NCBI GenBank assembly: GCA_019914995.1
Contig: CM034139.1
Location: 377,001 to 441,000 of the forward strand
Source of the DNA: Acanthochlamys bracteata
Lineage: Eukaryota; Streptophyta; Magnoliopsida; Pandanales; Velloziaceae
Length of the DNA stretch: 64,000 nucleotides
Direction of reading: 5' to 3'
Shown: piece after piece, positions 1 to 13,192 of the stretch
Numbering within the stretch: the stretch's first letter is position 1
How the letters are laid out: every line of letters starts with the position of its first letter
Notes under the pieces: generated by a model
Told to the model about the DNA's origin: nothing
What the model saw: only the letters and a program-made list of their open reading frames with translations
The model's database searches: none
Translations under genes and position numbers: made by a program

Positions 1-539
1 TTGGGAATATTTGCTTGTTAGTGTTGGGCAGCTTATGAGTTATGACACTAGCTACAACACTGCTTGGCACAAGGCATTAGTTGAGTCTGGCAGTGCTTAT
101 TGGCTTGTTGCCTAGCCTCAGTGGCTTGGAGACCACTTGCTGGGTCAACCTGTTAATACGTTGAATCAATCCACGATCTGTCGACTCGGATAGCTTTTCA
201 AATGAACATTCGATTCAATGCTTATTGCAGAGATAGATCAAATGTTAAAATGGAAAATATGAGATGACAATAGAAGTTAAAATTGACTATTTCTTAACAT
301 TCAAAATATAACACACTTTTAACATTTGATAAAGAAGAAAAAATAAAACAAAATGCAAGCAGAGCTAAAATCTCTGCTCGTCTCGAGTAACGAAGACTGA
401 AAGGCAAGCAGCTCTATCTTTCGTAGTACAAGTCAGTGTTGTCGTAGCAACATCGGCGGCCATGAGGAAAATAAAAACAATAGAAAATTAACAAAAAATA
501 TTACACAATAGAAAACACAACCGAAATATTAGAAGATAA
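1..539. other. Left-edge intergenic DNA, no gene seen
   Basis: No open frame with coding character and no recognisable RNA gene is present. The stretch around 455-539 (AT-rich, with runs such as AAAATAAAAACAATAGAAAA) resembles a stretch at about 12075-12160, so both are probably pieces of one dispersed repeat family. Confidence 0.5.
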
Positions 540-1875
540 AATAAGGATCACTGACAATAATCAATAATTTTAGGACGATGACGTGATTCAGATATGGTGG
601 TATAACGGCACGAAATGATATTTGACTCTAATACACAATTATAAGATAAATTTTACTTATTGACATTACATGTTTCATTTTTCATTGAAAAAAAACAATG
701 TATATATAGAGTACAAGTCTATCTAAATTTGAAAACCATCTAATTATAATACTTATAATACTTATAAGATATTTCAATAGAAAAAAGTATAAACTTAGAA
801 ACTTACAGTGTCGAAATTGACGCTATCACACTATAACTTCGATCAATTTCTCTAAACGCTCTTCTCATTTCTTATGTGTTTCTCACTCTCTATTGTAGAG
901 ATTTAGAAGAAAAAATAGGGAAACACTTTCTTTGAAACAACGAGAGTAGAAAAAATAGAGAAATGCAAGAGTAGAAAAAAGAAGAAAGAGACATAAAAAA
1001 AATAATAAAAAAAAAGATTGAACTAGAAAGAATAAATGCAACATAAACGAGTAGCAAAATGTCAAAAAAAATAATAATGATTAAGATCATCTAGTTGCCG
1101 ATCGTCAAAAGAAGGTTTTGTAAAAAAGAATTAGGATTTCAATAAAGATCACCGACAATAATCAATAATCGTACGGCGACATGATTCAAATAGTGGTATA
1201 AAAGCAGTGAAACCAGATTTAGTTCTGATACTAAATTAAATATTTCACAATTTGATATTATTTGTTATATTTTTCAATAAAAAGGACATAATAATATATA
1301 TATATATATATCGTACAAATTTATCTTAATTAGAAAACTATCTAATTAGATTATAACTTTAATACTTATAAGATATTTTAATAAAAAAATATAAATTTAG
1401 AAACTTACCGTATAGAGATCAACGCAGTCACGCTAAAACTTCGATCAATTTTTTTAAAGCTCTTTTCCTTTCTTTTATCTTTCTCATATTCTATTTCAGA
1501 AATTTCGTAAACAAATAGATGAACACTCTCTTTGAAACAATTTGAGTATAGAAAAATATAAAAACACTTTTCTTTAAACAACAAGAGTAGAAGAAATAGA
1601 GAAATAGAAGTATAAAAGAAATAATAAATAGAAAGAACAAAACCAAAAAATAAAAACGTAAGAAAGAGAAGAAGCGCTACAAAGCATATCATCACAATAG
1701 TACAAAAAAATTAAAATTGAGGACAACCGATTGCTCTCTTCAAAACAAGTTTTATTTTCAGAGAATATTTTGTAAAGAAAAACTAAAATTTCAATAAAAA
1801 TAACAGAACAATGAGTAATCGCACATCAACATGATTCAAATATGATGCTATAATGGCGGAAAAAGGATGGTTGCC
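540..1875. repeat. Tandem array of about 0.6-kb AT-rich units (2 full, 1 partial)
   Basis: Three copies of the same unit follow head to tail. Each opens with a phrase like GATCACTGACAATAATCAAT (near 545, 1146 and, more diverged, 1800), followed by a GTGATTCAGAT-like phrase, a GGTATAA-like phrase and an A-rich tract containing GAAACTTAC, CTTCGATCAATTT and CTTTGAAACAA. The first spacing is about 600 bp and the second about 650 bp. The third copy breaks off near 1870, just before a fold-back element. Each copy has a degenerate TCTGATACTAAA-like phrase, reminiscent of the reverse complement of an initiator-tRNA primer binding site. That would fit decayed LTR-retrotransposon ends on the minus strand, but it is weak inference. 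The low-complexity frames inside (K/N/F/L-rich) are not genes. A TA microsatellite lies at 1291-1311. Confidence 0.7.
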
Positions 1876-1978
1876 TTTGATATAATGTATATAATTTATA
1901 TAGAAGATATAATGTATATAATTTATAAGTCCACTCTTAGAGGCTTAGAGGCACCCCATAATGTATATATATATATAG

Positions 1979-2408
1979 AAGGAATAGGGGCACTCGCTCC
2001 TTAGAGGCATTCCTTTCTCAGTTTATGGCCGAGGTATTCTCCAAGTCCAATCTCTATCGTTGAATATGAAGAACTATGAGTTAGAAATTTATTCATAAAA
2101 TTTTAGCTCAATCGGACCGCGAATTTATCTCCATCCATTCACTTGATCAAGATGATGAATGTAAGAAAACTTAAAAATATATATATTGTATCATTTCTAT
2201 TATCTTGATCAAGTAACCAGATGGAAATAAATTCGTGGTCCGATTAAGTTGAAATTTTATGGATAGTTTTTTAACTCATAGTTCTTCATATCCAACGGTG
2301 CAGAGTGATTTGAAGGTCATCTCGGCCATAAACCGAAGAAGGAGTATCTAAGAGTGCCCCTATCTCACCCCGGCCATAAACCGGAAAGGAAGTGCCCCTA
2401 TCCCTCCC
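1979..2408. mobile_element. Fold-back MITE 1 (near-complete hairpin)
   Basis: The left arm (about 1979-2154) and right arm (about 2203-2408) are inverted copies of each other along nearly their whole length, separated by a loop of about 50 bp. Paired landmarks are GTTTATGGCCGAG near 2020 with CTCGGCCATAAAC near 2322, and TTGATCAAGAT near 2144 with ATCTTGATCAA near 2203. The outer part of the right arm is partly duplicated: the GTGCCCCTAT plus GGCCATAAACCG block occurs twice. Both outer ends sit in TA-rich DNA. No protein is encoded. A transcript would fold into one long hairpin. Confidence 0.8.
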
Positions 2409-2464
2409 TATATATCTATATATGAATGGGAATAAGGGAACTCTATTCTGAGGGAACATTTTTT

Positions 2465-2705
2465 TATTTACTGTTTTAAATTTAATCTCCACCGTTATAT
2501 ATGAAAAATTATAAGTCAAAAATATGCTGACAAAATTTCAACTTAATCGAAATACGAATCGATCTCTATCCAGCTCTTGATCAAATGATTAGGTGGCCGA
2601 ATGGAGGTCGATTCGTAATCCGAATAAGATAAAAATTTTTTAGTATGATTCTAACTAATAATTCTTCATATCTAATGATAGAGATTGACTTTGAAGACAC
2701 CTACA
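2465..2705. mobile_element. Fold-back MITE 2, same family core as MITE 1
   Basis: Two inverted arms meet near 2570-2590 around CTCTTGATCAAATGATTAGG. The arms share the phrases seen in MITE 1 and MITE 3: a (T/C)ACCGTT(A/G)TATATGAA-like outer phrase, a CAACTTAATCG phrase and an ATACGAATCGAT phrase. The outer ends differ from those of the other two copies, so only the core is common. It is non-coding. Confidence 0.65.
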
Positions 2706-3530
2706 GCCACAAACGGCCGTAGTGTGTTGGAGTATATATAAAGACTGGAGTGCTCCTAACCTTCGCCATTGATGCAAATGCAATGCTTGCACAATATTAA
2801 TAAGTTAATGTGAACCAAACTACACATTCTGCCTTACATCTTAATATATGAAATTTATTTTTAACAATTAGAAACTTTACCCGCTTACCAATAAGAAATC
2901 TTATATACTTGAATATTGTGCTGAATTACTTTGCAATGCTAGTATTGCAAAACTTTTGTAGAAGAAGCATTGCAGTGAATAACGCGAGCACTAGCACTGA
3001 GCACAAGCGCGAACTCAATTTCTACACTGCTCTGAAGAAGCTTTGTCGCACAGAGTTTATCTAATCTTGGACTCTTGAACCTGAATCACACACGTGATCT
3101 AATCCACGAGATCTTCTTCACTCTTTGAATCGGAGTGATATTCTGCTGTAATTGAAGAGGAATTAGAGCGTAAACAAAGATGAGATCGAATAATTGTTCA
3201 AAAAAGTTATTTTTAAAGTTGAATTTGAAATTAAAATCTCACTTCTAAATTGTTTTAAATATAAATAAATATAAAAATTAAACTTATTTTAAGATTTTAT
3301 TTTATTAAATTTAGTTTTTACAACTAATTATTAAAAATTTAGTTTATAAGATCGGTAAATTCGACTCGTTGCTTCTCTTAACTTGTGTTTATGTCAAGTA
3401 TTTGTAACACGTGTATGAGTAGCTAAAATGTTTTAAGTTACAATTTTAAATAGAACTCTATTATAATTTAATCAAATTTAAATATTATACAAATAAAGAA
3501 ATTATAAACTATAGTATTCAAAATATTAGA
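2706..3530. other. Intergenic, no gene seen
   Basis: AT-rich sequence with no coding frame. A slightly GC-richer patch at 2980-3180 has no ORF of note and no recognised homology. Confidence 0.5.
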
Positions 3531-3751
3531 GAGCGTTTGGCATTGCTTTTTTTAAAAATAATTTTTTAATTTTTTATTTCATATTTTTTAATACGTATAT
3601 AAAAAATTTATTTAAAAATTTAGAAAGTATAGAAAAATTTTATATAGTATGAACTTTTTTAGGTAAAAAAAATAAAACTTATTTTTAAAAATGTACAAAT
3701 ATATTTTCTGTTTTAAAAAAAATTTATTTTAAAAACACTCCCAAACGTTCC
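3531..3751. mobile_element. Small TIR element (GAGCGTTTGG family)
   Basis: It begins GAGCGTTTGGCATTGCTTTT and ends CCCAAACGTTC, so the termini are imperfect inverted repeats. The interior is almost pure A and T. The same type of end bounds 11726-11987 and 27339-27590. It is a non-autonomous MITE with no coding content, and no clear target-site duplication could be assigned. Confidence 0.6.
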
Positions 3752-5060
3752 TATATAATAAGTTTTAGAATTACTATATTTTAAAGTTTAAAATTTTAGA
3801 ACCTTTTTTTCTAATCCACGATTATCTGTTCTTTGGTAGTGGAACTTTCATCTTTAGTTATTTATCTGTTTCAATTTTTTAAATATTAATAATACCCTGA
3901 TACCCGTTTGTTTATAGCAATATTTATTAATAACACATATATATTATATTGATTTCATTTATCTCTCTCGAATTATTTTTAAATTAGGAAAAATAATGTG
4001 ATGGACAATTTATTATGGTCATATTTCTAATAAAAAATTTAAAAAATTAATCAACCAACCTTGGAGTAAGTCGATCGAAGATTATCCGTAGTAGTTAATT
4101 AATTAGTTGCAGCTATTCGAGGTCAATGATAAGATTACAACGATAAAATTTATAAAAATATTACATTATTAATTATTTATTTATGAGATATTACATCATT
4201 TCAGGTCCATAGTTTATATTAATAAGTGATAATACGCAAATTTTTCGAAATTAAAATTTAAAGTTAGATAATTTTTAGAAAACAATTTTTTGAAAATTAA
4301 ATTTTAGAAAATAAGTTATACAAAATAAATTATTATAAATGAATATAAAAGTCATGATCCGAAAGTAATTTTGTGTTAAAAAAAGTTTACTTTCGTGTTC
4401 AAAAAAGAAAACCATTCTATTCTTTTAGAAAAAAATTACATTCGATGTAAATAAATACACACTAATTCATGAGAAAATTGGAAGAAGCTTCAATTTTAAG
4501 CAAAAGCATGTCATAGGGCAGGATTAGCTAACCATTTCAACTCTATTTCATTCTATATAAATATTTTTATATCTTTAACAAACTTTTTATAAAATTTATC
4601 TTATAAATTATATCTTGTAAAAATTTGTATATATAATTATTATTATTTTTTTTAAATAATAAAATTATAATTATTTAAAAAAAAATTAAAATTTTTATAA
4701 ATACTTTAAAATATCATCATAGATTTAATTTTTATTTCATAAGCACTCAGAAAACTGTCCAGATAGACCGGGTCTTACTGTTTGATTGCTTCAACGGGCA
4801 GTTGCTTCTCGAATCACTTTAATTTCTGCTCTTCAATTTCTCCTGCTCTCAATATATATAAACCTTGAGTTGGTATCAAAGATTTCATCAATATAAAAGT
4901 TGTTATATTCATTAGAACGAAGCTTTTAAAAGTAAACAAAATGTTAGTTGATTTTGACTTGTACTTGCTCCCTCTTATTTAATCTGCTTTTTGTAGCAGT
5001 TAGTGGAGTGAGTAGTGGAAAAAAAAAAAAACCCATTTTGAACGAGCCCTAACCCAAAAT
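3752..5060. other. AT-rich intergenic DNA upstream of the peroxidase
   Basis: No ORF or RNA gene is recognisable. The last 300 bp presumably hold the distal peroxidase promoter. A poly-A run lies near 5020-5033. Confidence 0.5.
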
Positions 5061-5061
5061 T

Positions 5062-5068
5062 ACCAACT
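5062..5068 (+). promoter_or_regulatory. AC-type / SMRE-like element (ACCAACT)
   Basis: ACCAACT fits the secondary-wall MYB-responsive consensus ACC(A/T)A(A/C)(T/C). It lies about 25 bp upstream of the TATA box and 84 bp upstream of the peroxidase start codon. Such elements drive lignin-pathway genes, but a 7-bp match is expected by chance fairly often, so function is inference. Confidence 0.35.
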
Positions 5069-5091
5069 CTATTCTGTGTCAATAACTCTTC

Positions 5092-5097
5092 TATAAA
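5092..5097 (+). promoter_or_regulatory. TATA box of the peroxidase gene
   Basis: TATAAA lies within CTTCTATAAAATCC, 55 bp upstream of the ATG at 5152. This spacing suits a short 5' leader of about 25-30 nt. Confidence 0.65.
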
Positions 5098-5151
5098 ATC
5101 CCTCAATCCATTCACACCCCTTCTTCCATCACACAAAACATTAAACTCACA

Positions 5152-7097
<1,946 letters not shown>

Positions 7098-7401
7098 TGA
7101 TTAATTGGTTGCTGCAAATTATGTTATCAAAGCACTACTAAGATCAGCATTGCAGGAGAACTTCCATTTTCATATATTATTCACAAACTCCAAGTAATTA
7201 ATTATAAACTTAAAAAATAAAGAAGATTTTGCATTGCAGCTTAATTTTATGCTAATTTATCATGAAATAATGTATGAAAAGTAAGTACTAAAAAAAATGT
7301 AATATTGGATTCTAAAACTAAAATAATTATTTAACCACTTAAAGGTTAGAGATTAACATCTCTTATATATAATATATACTCATTCAGAATTCAACCAATT
7401 T

Positions 7402-8135
7402 GAAACCATAGTTGTAAGAATCGGATCGAATGTCAAACTAAAAAATTGTCTGGATCAGATTGATCCATCGGATCAACTGGTTGAACTATTGAGTCAAAAT
7501 ATTAAGCCATTTTCGATCAATAATAACAACAATCATAATAAAAAAACCTACTGTCATCATTATACTATCAATAATAATAGCAGTAACAATTACAGTAAAA
7601 AATTAAAATATTTCTATTATAATATTACTATCAACAACAACAACAACAATCATAGCGAAAATTAGAATATTACCACTATATTATTACCACCACCAACAAT
7701 AATAATAACAGCAAAAATTTCTAATGAAAATATTTAAATAAATTAGGCGATTAGATAAAAATACAATCATAAAATAAATAAATCATAAAAAAATATAACC
7801 AATTTTTTTGGGTATACTTATTTGAGTCTGAATATCTTACAATATAAAAATTTAAAAATTCCTAATAATTAATATTTACAAATGAGATATAATCAATTGT
7901 ATTTTTGTATTATCATATTCAAATATAAAATCTAAACTATATATTATTTTTCAACATAGAGTTATTAATAGTTATTTTTTTTATTAAATATATCATAAAT
8001 TTTAAATTTTATTCAATCCGATTTGATCCGGACAGACGGATCGATCAAGTTAAAGCGAGTCAAAACGGATCAATTACACATACAATGTTTTCGTAAATTC
8101 GAACAAATTTACCGTCTGAGTCAGACCACTATGTT
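7402..8135. mobile_element. Possible fold-back element with AAC/AAT-rich interior
   Basis: The left end has AAACCATAGTTGTAAGAATC followed by several GGATC-rich phrases. The right end has GATCCGGACAGACGGATC and CGTCTGAGTCAGACCACTATG, whose reverse complement resembles the left end. The middle (7515-7725) is a low-complexity run built of AAC, AAT and CAT triplets in loosely repeated blocks. There is no coding potential. The boundaries and even the class are uncertain. Confidence 0.4.
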
Positions 8136-8355
8136 TGAAACAATTAAGAAATATGAATCATTAAGCTCACAAATTAAGTTAGTATCCAATTAGTTAAATC
8201 CAAATTGAATTACTAGCTCACTTCTAAATTAACTAGTTTATTTTTTATTTGGACATTATTTTTTATCTTTCTGTTACTAAGTCAAACTTAGCCAACTTGA
8301 CAGCCCAACAAAAGTAAAAAATAGGTTTTGCAATATATATATATATATATATATG

Positions 8356-8773
8356 ATAGGATAGAATACATGATATTTTTATAGGCACATAGTGCATATG
8401 CCGGTCAAAAGTAGCCGACGAGATCTTCAAATCTAATTTCTATCGTTGGATATGGAGAACTATGAGTTGGAAATATGTTATTAAAATTTTAACTCAACCA
8501 TAATACGAATAGACCTTCATCGAAACTCTTGGTAAAAATGATACGAAAATAAAAAATATGTTTTTTGACAATTTGAACTTTTTTTATCTTTTTGATCAAG
8601 AGTTTCGATGGAGCTCCATTCGTATTCCGATTGAGTTGAAATTTTAGTAACATGTTTCTAACTCATTATTTTCCATATACAACGGTGAAAATTAAATTTA
8701 AAGGTTTGACCGGCTACTTTTGACTGGCATGTGCACTATATGTCTATAAAAATATTATATGACTCTATCCTAT
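8356..8773. mobile_element. Fold-back MITE 3 (near-complete hairpin)
   Basis: The ends ATAGGATAGAATACATGATA and its near inverse (ATATGACTCTATCCTAT) bound a sequence that folds along its whole length. The arms also pair at GCCGGTCAAAAGTAGCCG with CGGCTACTTTTGACTGGC, and at CATCGAAACTCTTGGT with the ATCAAGAGTTTCGATG phrase. Internal phrases such as CGTTGGATATGGAGAACTAT match MITE 1, although the outer 60 bp are unrelated. TA-repeat DNA flanks both ends. It is non-coding. Confidence 0.8.
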
Positions 8774-9123
8774 TTCTATATATATATACTGACTAGTTAG
8801 TAATTGGAAAATAAATTTTTAAGAATTGAATTTTAAAAAATAAATTATTAAAAGTGCGTTTCTTAATAGTAAGTATAAAAAATTATTTTAGAATCACTTC
8901 TTCCGTCCCATTTCATATATATTCACAAACGCTAAAAAAAAATAATAATAAATAAAAGAAAGGAATATTTTGTGTTGTAGTTCACCATTATAAGCTAATT
9001 TATCAAAAAAAAGTGTATTAAAAGAATAAATTATTAAAATATGTTTATAATGATTTAGAAAATATTTTTATTAAAAAAATTGTTTTCCAACTTATTTTCT
9101 TTTCTGGCAAGTAAACAAACCCT

Positions 9124-10148
9124 CTAGTAGAAATCTTCACTGAACTCTACTGGTCCTCTTGGAAACGAGAAGGTACTAATAACAGCACTACTACTATGCT
9201 GCTGCTGCTCATCTTCCAGTAAATCCGGCCACTGCTGCTGCTGCTGCTGTTGCGGTTCACGGCGCTGATCGAACGTAAACAATGCAGACTTCATTCGACG
9301 TCGATTATCTTGATCAACGTTAACGTCCTCGTCGTTACAGATCAATCGATGACATTGATCAGAACTACTATTATCGTACGAGCTCCAGCAGTAGCAGTTC
9401 TGCTGCTTCTGCTGATCATCAATCGGTTGCTTCTGTTCTTGTTGATCGCGTGGACTGCTACTGCATTGTAGTAGGTAAAAGGGATCGAAAATAGGCTTCG
9501 CGAATAACGCCGATGAGGAACTCGTAGCTGGTGATGGTTTCTTGTGGTTATGGTCATGATCAGCTTCTTGATCTCCGACGATCGGTTCATGAGTCACCGG
9601 ATCGATCCCTCTTTCCCGGAGCTTCTTCTTTAAGCTTGTGTTCCAGAAGTTCTTGATCTCGTTGTCCGTCCTTCCTGGCAACTGCGACGCTATCTGCGAC
9701 CACCTACGAGATCGATCGATCGTTCGTAAACCATTAACAATATTTTGCAGGCAATAAAAATAAATTCGATCGATGATTACCTGTTTCCGAGAATACCGTG
9801 GAGCATTATGATCAAATCCTCTTCTTGCTGGGAGAAGTCTCCGCGTTTGAGGTCGGGTCTCAAGTAGTTCATCCATCTCAACCTGCAACTCTTACCGCAC
9901 CGCTGTAATCCTGCGTGCAAGTTAATAAAATCTCATGCAACAAAAAGATCTCCTTCAACATTAACTCTTAACTATTAACAAAAAGATCTCCTGCAACAAA
10001 AAATCTCATGCAAGTTAATACCTGCTAGTTTAGGAACGGAGCTCCAGCAGCCGACGCCGAAGGTAGTGATGTGGTTGAAGAGCTTCTCGTCTTCCTCAGG
10101 AGACCACAAACCTTTGCGCAGCTTCTGCTGCTTTTGTCCCTGCTGCAT
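9124..10148 (-). CDS. R2R3-MYB transcription factor, MYB61/MYB55/MYB86-like
   Basis: Three exons on the minus strand: 10148-10022, 9910-9781 and 9703-9124, giving 278 residues. R2 starts at [18 protein letters not shown] and includes [33 protein letters not shown] continues into R3, which ends [23 protein letters not shown]. The regularly spaced tryptophans are present, with the plant-typical first-Trp replacement in R3. Both introns interrupt the MYB repeats at the conserved plant positions. The [16 protein letters not shown] tail is typical of MYBs acting in secondary-wall and related programmes. The C-terminal half is unrelated to anything I recognise, is Q-, D- and S-rich and contains a seven-Gln run encoded by a CAG/CAA repeat. 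The usual MGRHSCCYK-type N-terminus is replaced by MQQGQKQQ. An in-frame TTG upstream at 10175 is not used because the first ATG is at 10148. It is a nuclear DNA-binding protein whose target genes cannot be read from sequence. Confidence 0.9.
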
Positions 10149-10260
10149 TTTCCTCTCCAAGTATTTTCCTTCCAATATCTAATGAAACTTGAGCGCATGC
10201 AGAGAGATTAATTTTATGCAAAAGTTTTGTATTTAATTGAACAATAATCATTGATGGCGA

Positions 10261-10268
10261 TATATATA
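10261..10268 (-). promoter_or_regulatory. Possible TATA box of the MYB gene
   Basis: TATATATA lies 113 bp upstream of the MYB start codon, read on the minus strand. The surrounding sequence is AT-rich, so the assignment is tentative. Confidence 0.3.
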
Positions 10269-10299
10269 AATGTAAAGAGGAGAAGCTAGAGACTTGAAG

Positions 10300-11725
10300 T
10301 AGGTTCTAAGCAATGATCAAACATTATGTACATTAATTGTTTGTTTTTTTTTTTTGTGAATAGATTAACATTTAAGGAAAACATATAACAGAAACTAATT
10401 TATATATATATATATGTGTGTGTGATGTGCTACAGATTGATTGATAAGTAATGTGATAATTGGTTTCATTGTTAGTTGGAAGAAAGTGATTCATTCGATT
10501 CAAGACCTTCCTAGATTTATTTTTTTCCTCCAAAATTAATAATCTTTTAAAAAATAAACTAAAATAAAATAAAATATCTTTGCTAGAAGTTATTGACCGA
10601 AAGGATTATGTGAATTATTCTGGATACGAGCATGTTTATTTTATTTCGTAAGTGACTTTCGAAAATCGATATGTATTAGTGACTGTAAACACACTAAGAG
10701 AATGTTTCGAACGCCCGTAATTTTACTTTATTCCGCCAGATTTTGAGTTCCAAATAGTTTATATGTTTCAATTACACAAAAAACTCAGAACTCCACTTCC
10801 ACATGCGGAACTTCAGTTTTAATTTTTTTATTTACACATTTTCTAATACAACTATATTTTTTAATTTTCAATACATTTGCAGAACCTATTGAAACATAAA
10901 TACTGAACTCCACTTCTATTTTATTTTTTAAAAAACTCTACTTTTTATATTTTACTTTAACAAAATTCAGTTAAATGCATTTAAAATATGCCCTAATTGG
11001 TAATTTTATAAGCGCTACCGTTACTATATTCAGTCGGTAATTTGAAAATATTTTTCAACTACATATACATTAATCGGTAACGAATAGTAGTCACGATATT
11101 TTTCAGTTTTATATTTATCATCAAAAAAGATTATTTGTATAAATTTATTTTTTAGTAACTAATTTTTAGAAACTCACTTCACAAAAAATTCAATAAGTAA
11201 AAATGCTCTAGGTGGGTTTGATGAAATTGAGAAGCACTGTGTATTTGGTGAAAAAAGTTTTTGAAAACTACTTGGGATCTAAACAACTGTATATCGATTT
11301 ATTATTCTATAGTTCTGCGAGAAATCATATAATTAATACAACAACAGGCATGGCTAACATTAATTAGGGAAAAAATAAGAAAAATATTTGAAACTAATAA
11401 TTAAGAAAGACATGTCACCAGAATGAGATTAGACATTTTACGAGTTCTCATCTCATGCATGCAAGCTGCTCCACGTACAGCAATATTTATTGGACAGGTT
11501 AACTAACAGTTGTTTTCATCGTAGAGAAAACTTGGCCAGCAATAACAGACAATAATGGGGACGTCTGCTTAAAATTTTAAAATTATTTATCATTTCAAAT
11601 CAATATTAATATTTTAAATAAATTTTAAAATATTTTTTAAAGATTATATATATATATGATTTATTACTTTTAATTTTAAAAAATATTTATTTTTAAAATT
11701 TTCTAAATAGTCCTGATTCATTTTA
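10300..11725. other. Intergenic DNA upstream of the MYB gene, no gene seen
   Basis: AT-rich with no coding frame. It contains a poly-T run at 10345 and a TA/TG microsatellite near 10403-10424. A segment at about 10697-11000 with GAATGTTTCGAACGCCCG on the left and ATGCCCTAATTGG on the right may be another decayed small element. Confidence 0.45.
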
Positions 11726-11987
11726 GGGAGCGTTTGGAATTGCTTATGAAATAAAATTTTTTTGAAATGAAGAATATTTTTATCTTTTTTGAAACATGAG
11801 TTTTATTTTTTTTAATTTTTAAAAATATAATAAAATATATAATAAAAAGATCTCACTCCGTAAAATTTTTTTATATTTTTTAAATTTTTAAATAAATTTT
11901 TTTTATATTTATAAAATATATATTTAAAAACATAAAATTAAGAAAAATTAAAAAATAGTTTTTTATAAGCTGTGACAAACGTACCCC
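11726..11987. mobile_element. Small TIR element (GGGAGCGTTTGG family)
   Basis: It starts GGGAGCGTTTGGAATTGCTT and ends ACAAACGTACCCC, so the ends are imperfect inverted repeats. The interior is A/T-rich and contains TATTTAAAAACATAAAATTA near its right side. This interior strongly resembles 27339-27590. It is non-autonomous. Confidence 0.7.
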
Positions 11988-12235
11988 TAGTTACGTCCCC
12001 CGAACGCAGATTAAATACTTGGCTATTTTGCATGTTAGGTGCATGTTTGCTTCGTTTTCGGAAAGTCAATTCTCCTCGGCGAGAAAAATAAAGACAATAG
12101 AAAATTAATACAAAGTATTATACAATAAAAAAATAATCAAAAATATTAATTGATAATTCAAACTTAATGAGCGCAAAAAATCAAAAATGAAAAAGAGAAA
12201 ATCTATATTTGTTTTTAACTTATTTTTTGAACTTT

Positions 12236-12800
12236 CAAATTTGATTCTGATTCTTCCTGTAAATCATACTCGTCGACAGATCACGTCGGCGCCAATTTCA
12301 TATAATTTTGACGGGTTAGTTTATATTTTTGACCCTATATGTTGTCTTAAATTAAACTATTCTTTCTAAAACCTATAGCTTCTAAGTTATCCTTCGGACC
12401 TCCAAATTTAATTACGATTTTTTTACAAATCACACTCGTCGACCCAATTGTATCGGTGCTGATTTCGTGCCCTTTAAGATCTTAGTTTATATTTTGACCT
12501 TATATATTGTTTGAGCATAAACTAATTTGTATTAAGATTTCTAAAATCTAAACTTGCTTCTTACTCTCAGAACATTCAAATTTGATTACGACTTTTTTTG
12601 CAAGTCACACTTGTCGATCCGATCATGTCGATACTAATTTTGTATCATTTTATTACTTATTCTATATTTTCACTCTTTAAACCAAGTTATCCTATAATAG
12701 AATCTAGAAAACGTAAACTTGTTCATATCTTACTCGGTAGATTTTGAAATTTGATTCCGACGCTTCCTACATATCATACTTATTGAGTCGGTAGTGTCGG
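12236..12800. repeat. Degenerate tandem repeat, period about 170 bp, about 3.3 copies
   Basis: Successive units start near 12236, 12403, 12577 and 12746 (spacings 167, 174 and 169 bp). Each opens with (C/G)AAATTTGATTNCGA, then a CAAATCACACT-like phrase, CGTCGAC-like, GTGTCGGNGC-like and ATTTCGTNCCA-like phrases, and ends with an AAACTTG-like phrase. The period falls in the range common for plant satellites, but so few copies could equally be the tandem region of a retrotransposon untranslated end. Confidence 0.75.
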
Positions 12801-12840
12801 CAGGAGAGCATAGACTCATGTACATGATGTCGCTGGTTGT

Positions 12841-12877
12841 CGCATTAGCGACCGATTTTGTATTGGTCGCTAATACG
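12841..12877. repeat. Short inverted repeat (ATTAGCGACC stem)
   Basis: CGCATTAGCGACC and GGTCGCTAATACG form a 13-bp stem with one mismatch around an 11-base loop. It lies just downstream of the 170-bp tandem repeat. Confidence 0.6.
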
Positions 12878-13192
12878 ATCGTCGCTAATGACATATTTTT
12901 TATAGTTGTTGCCGGGGAAGGAGAAGAGAGGCAACTTTTTTTGGTTAGCTAATGGAGAGTTATCACACTCCAACTCTTCCTGTTATTGACTTTGGCAAAA
13001 GCTGTAATTGTTGTTCCAAAACTACGATTTGGAACACCCCAATTTTCATTATTGGGTGATTGTTCGGATTCCTATCACAATACTGCTATTATTATTATTA
13101 TTCAATTTGGAACAGTACCATTGCCACCGTCCTTCTCCTTGTTTATGGATTGTCCCGATTGCAAGTTCTATTATCTAGCTTAGCGGTAGCCG

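Noticed and set aside
883-1695. Minus-strand open frames rich in Phe, Leu, Ser and Tyr
   Set aside because: They are translations of A-rich tandem-repeat DNA, occur in several overlapping frames and have no domain.
12841-12877. Short hairpin considered as a terminator or microRNA precursor
   Set aside because: The stem is only 13 bp, too short for a plant microRNA precursor, and factor-independent terminators do not apply to nuclear genes.
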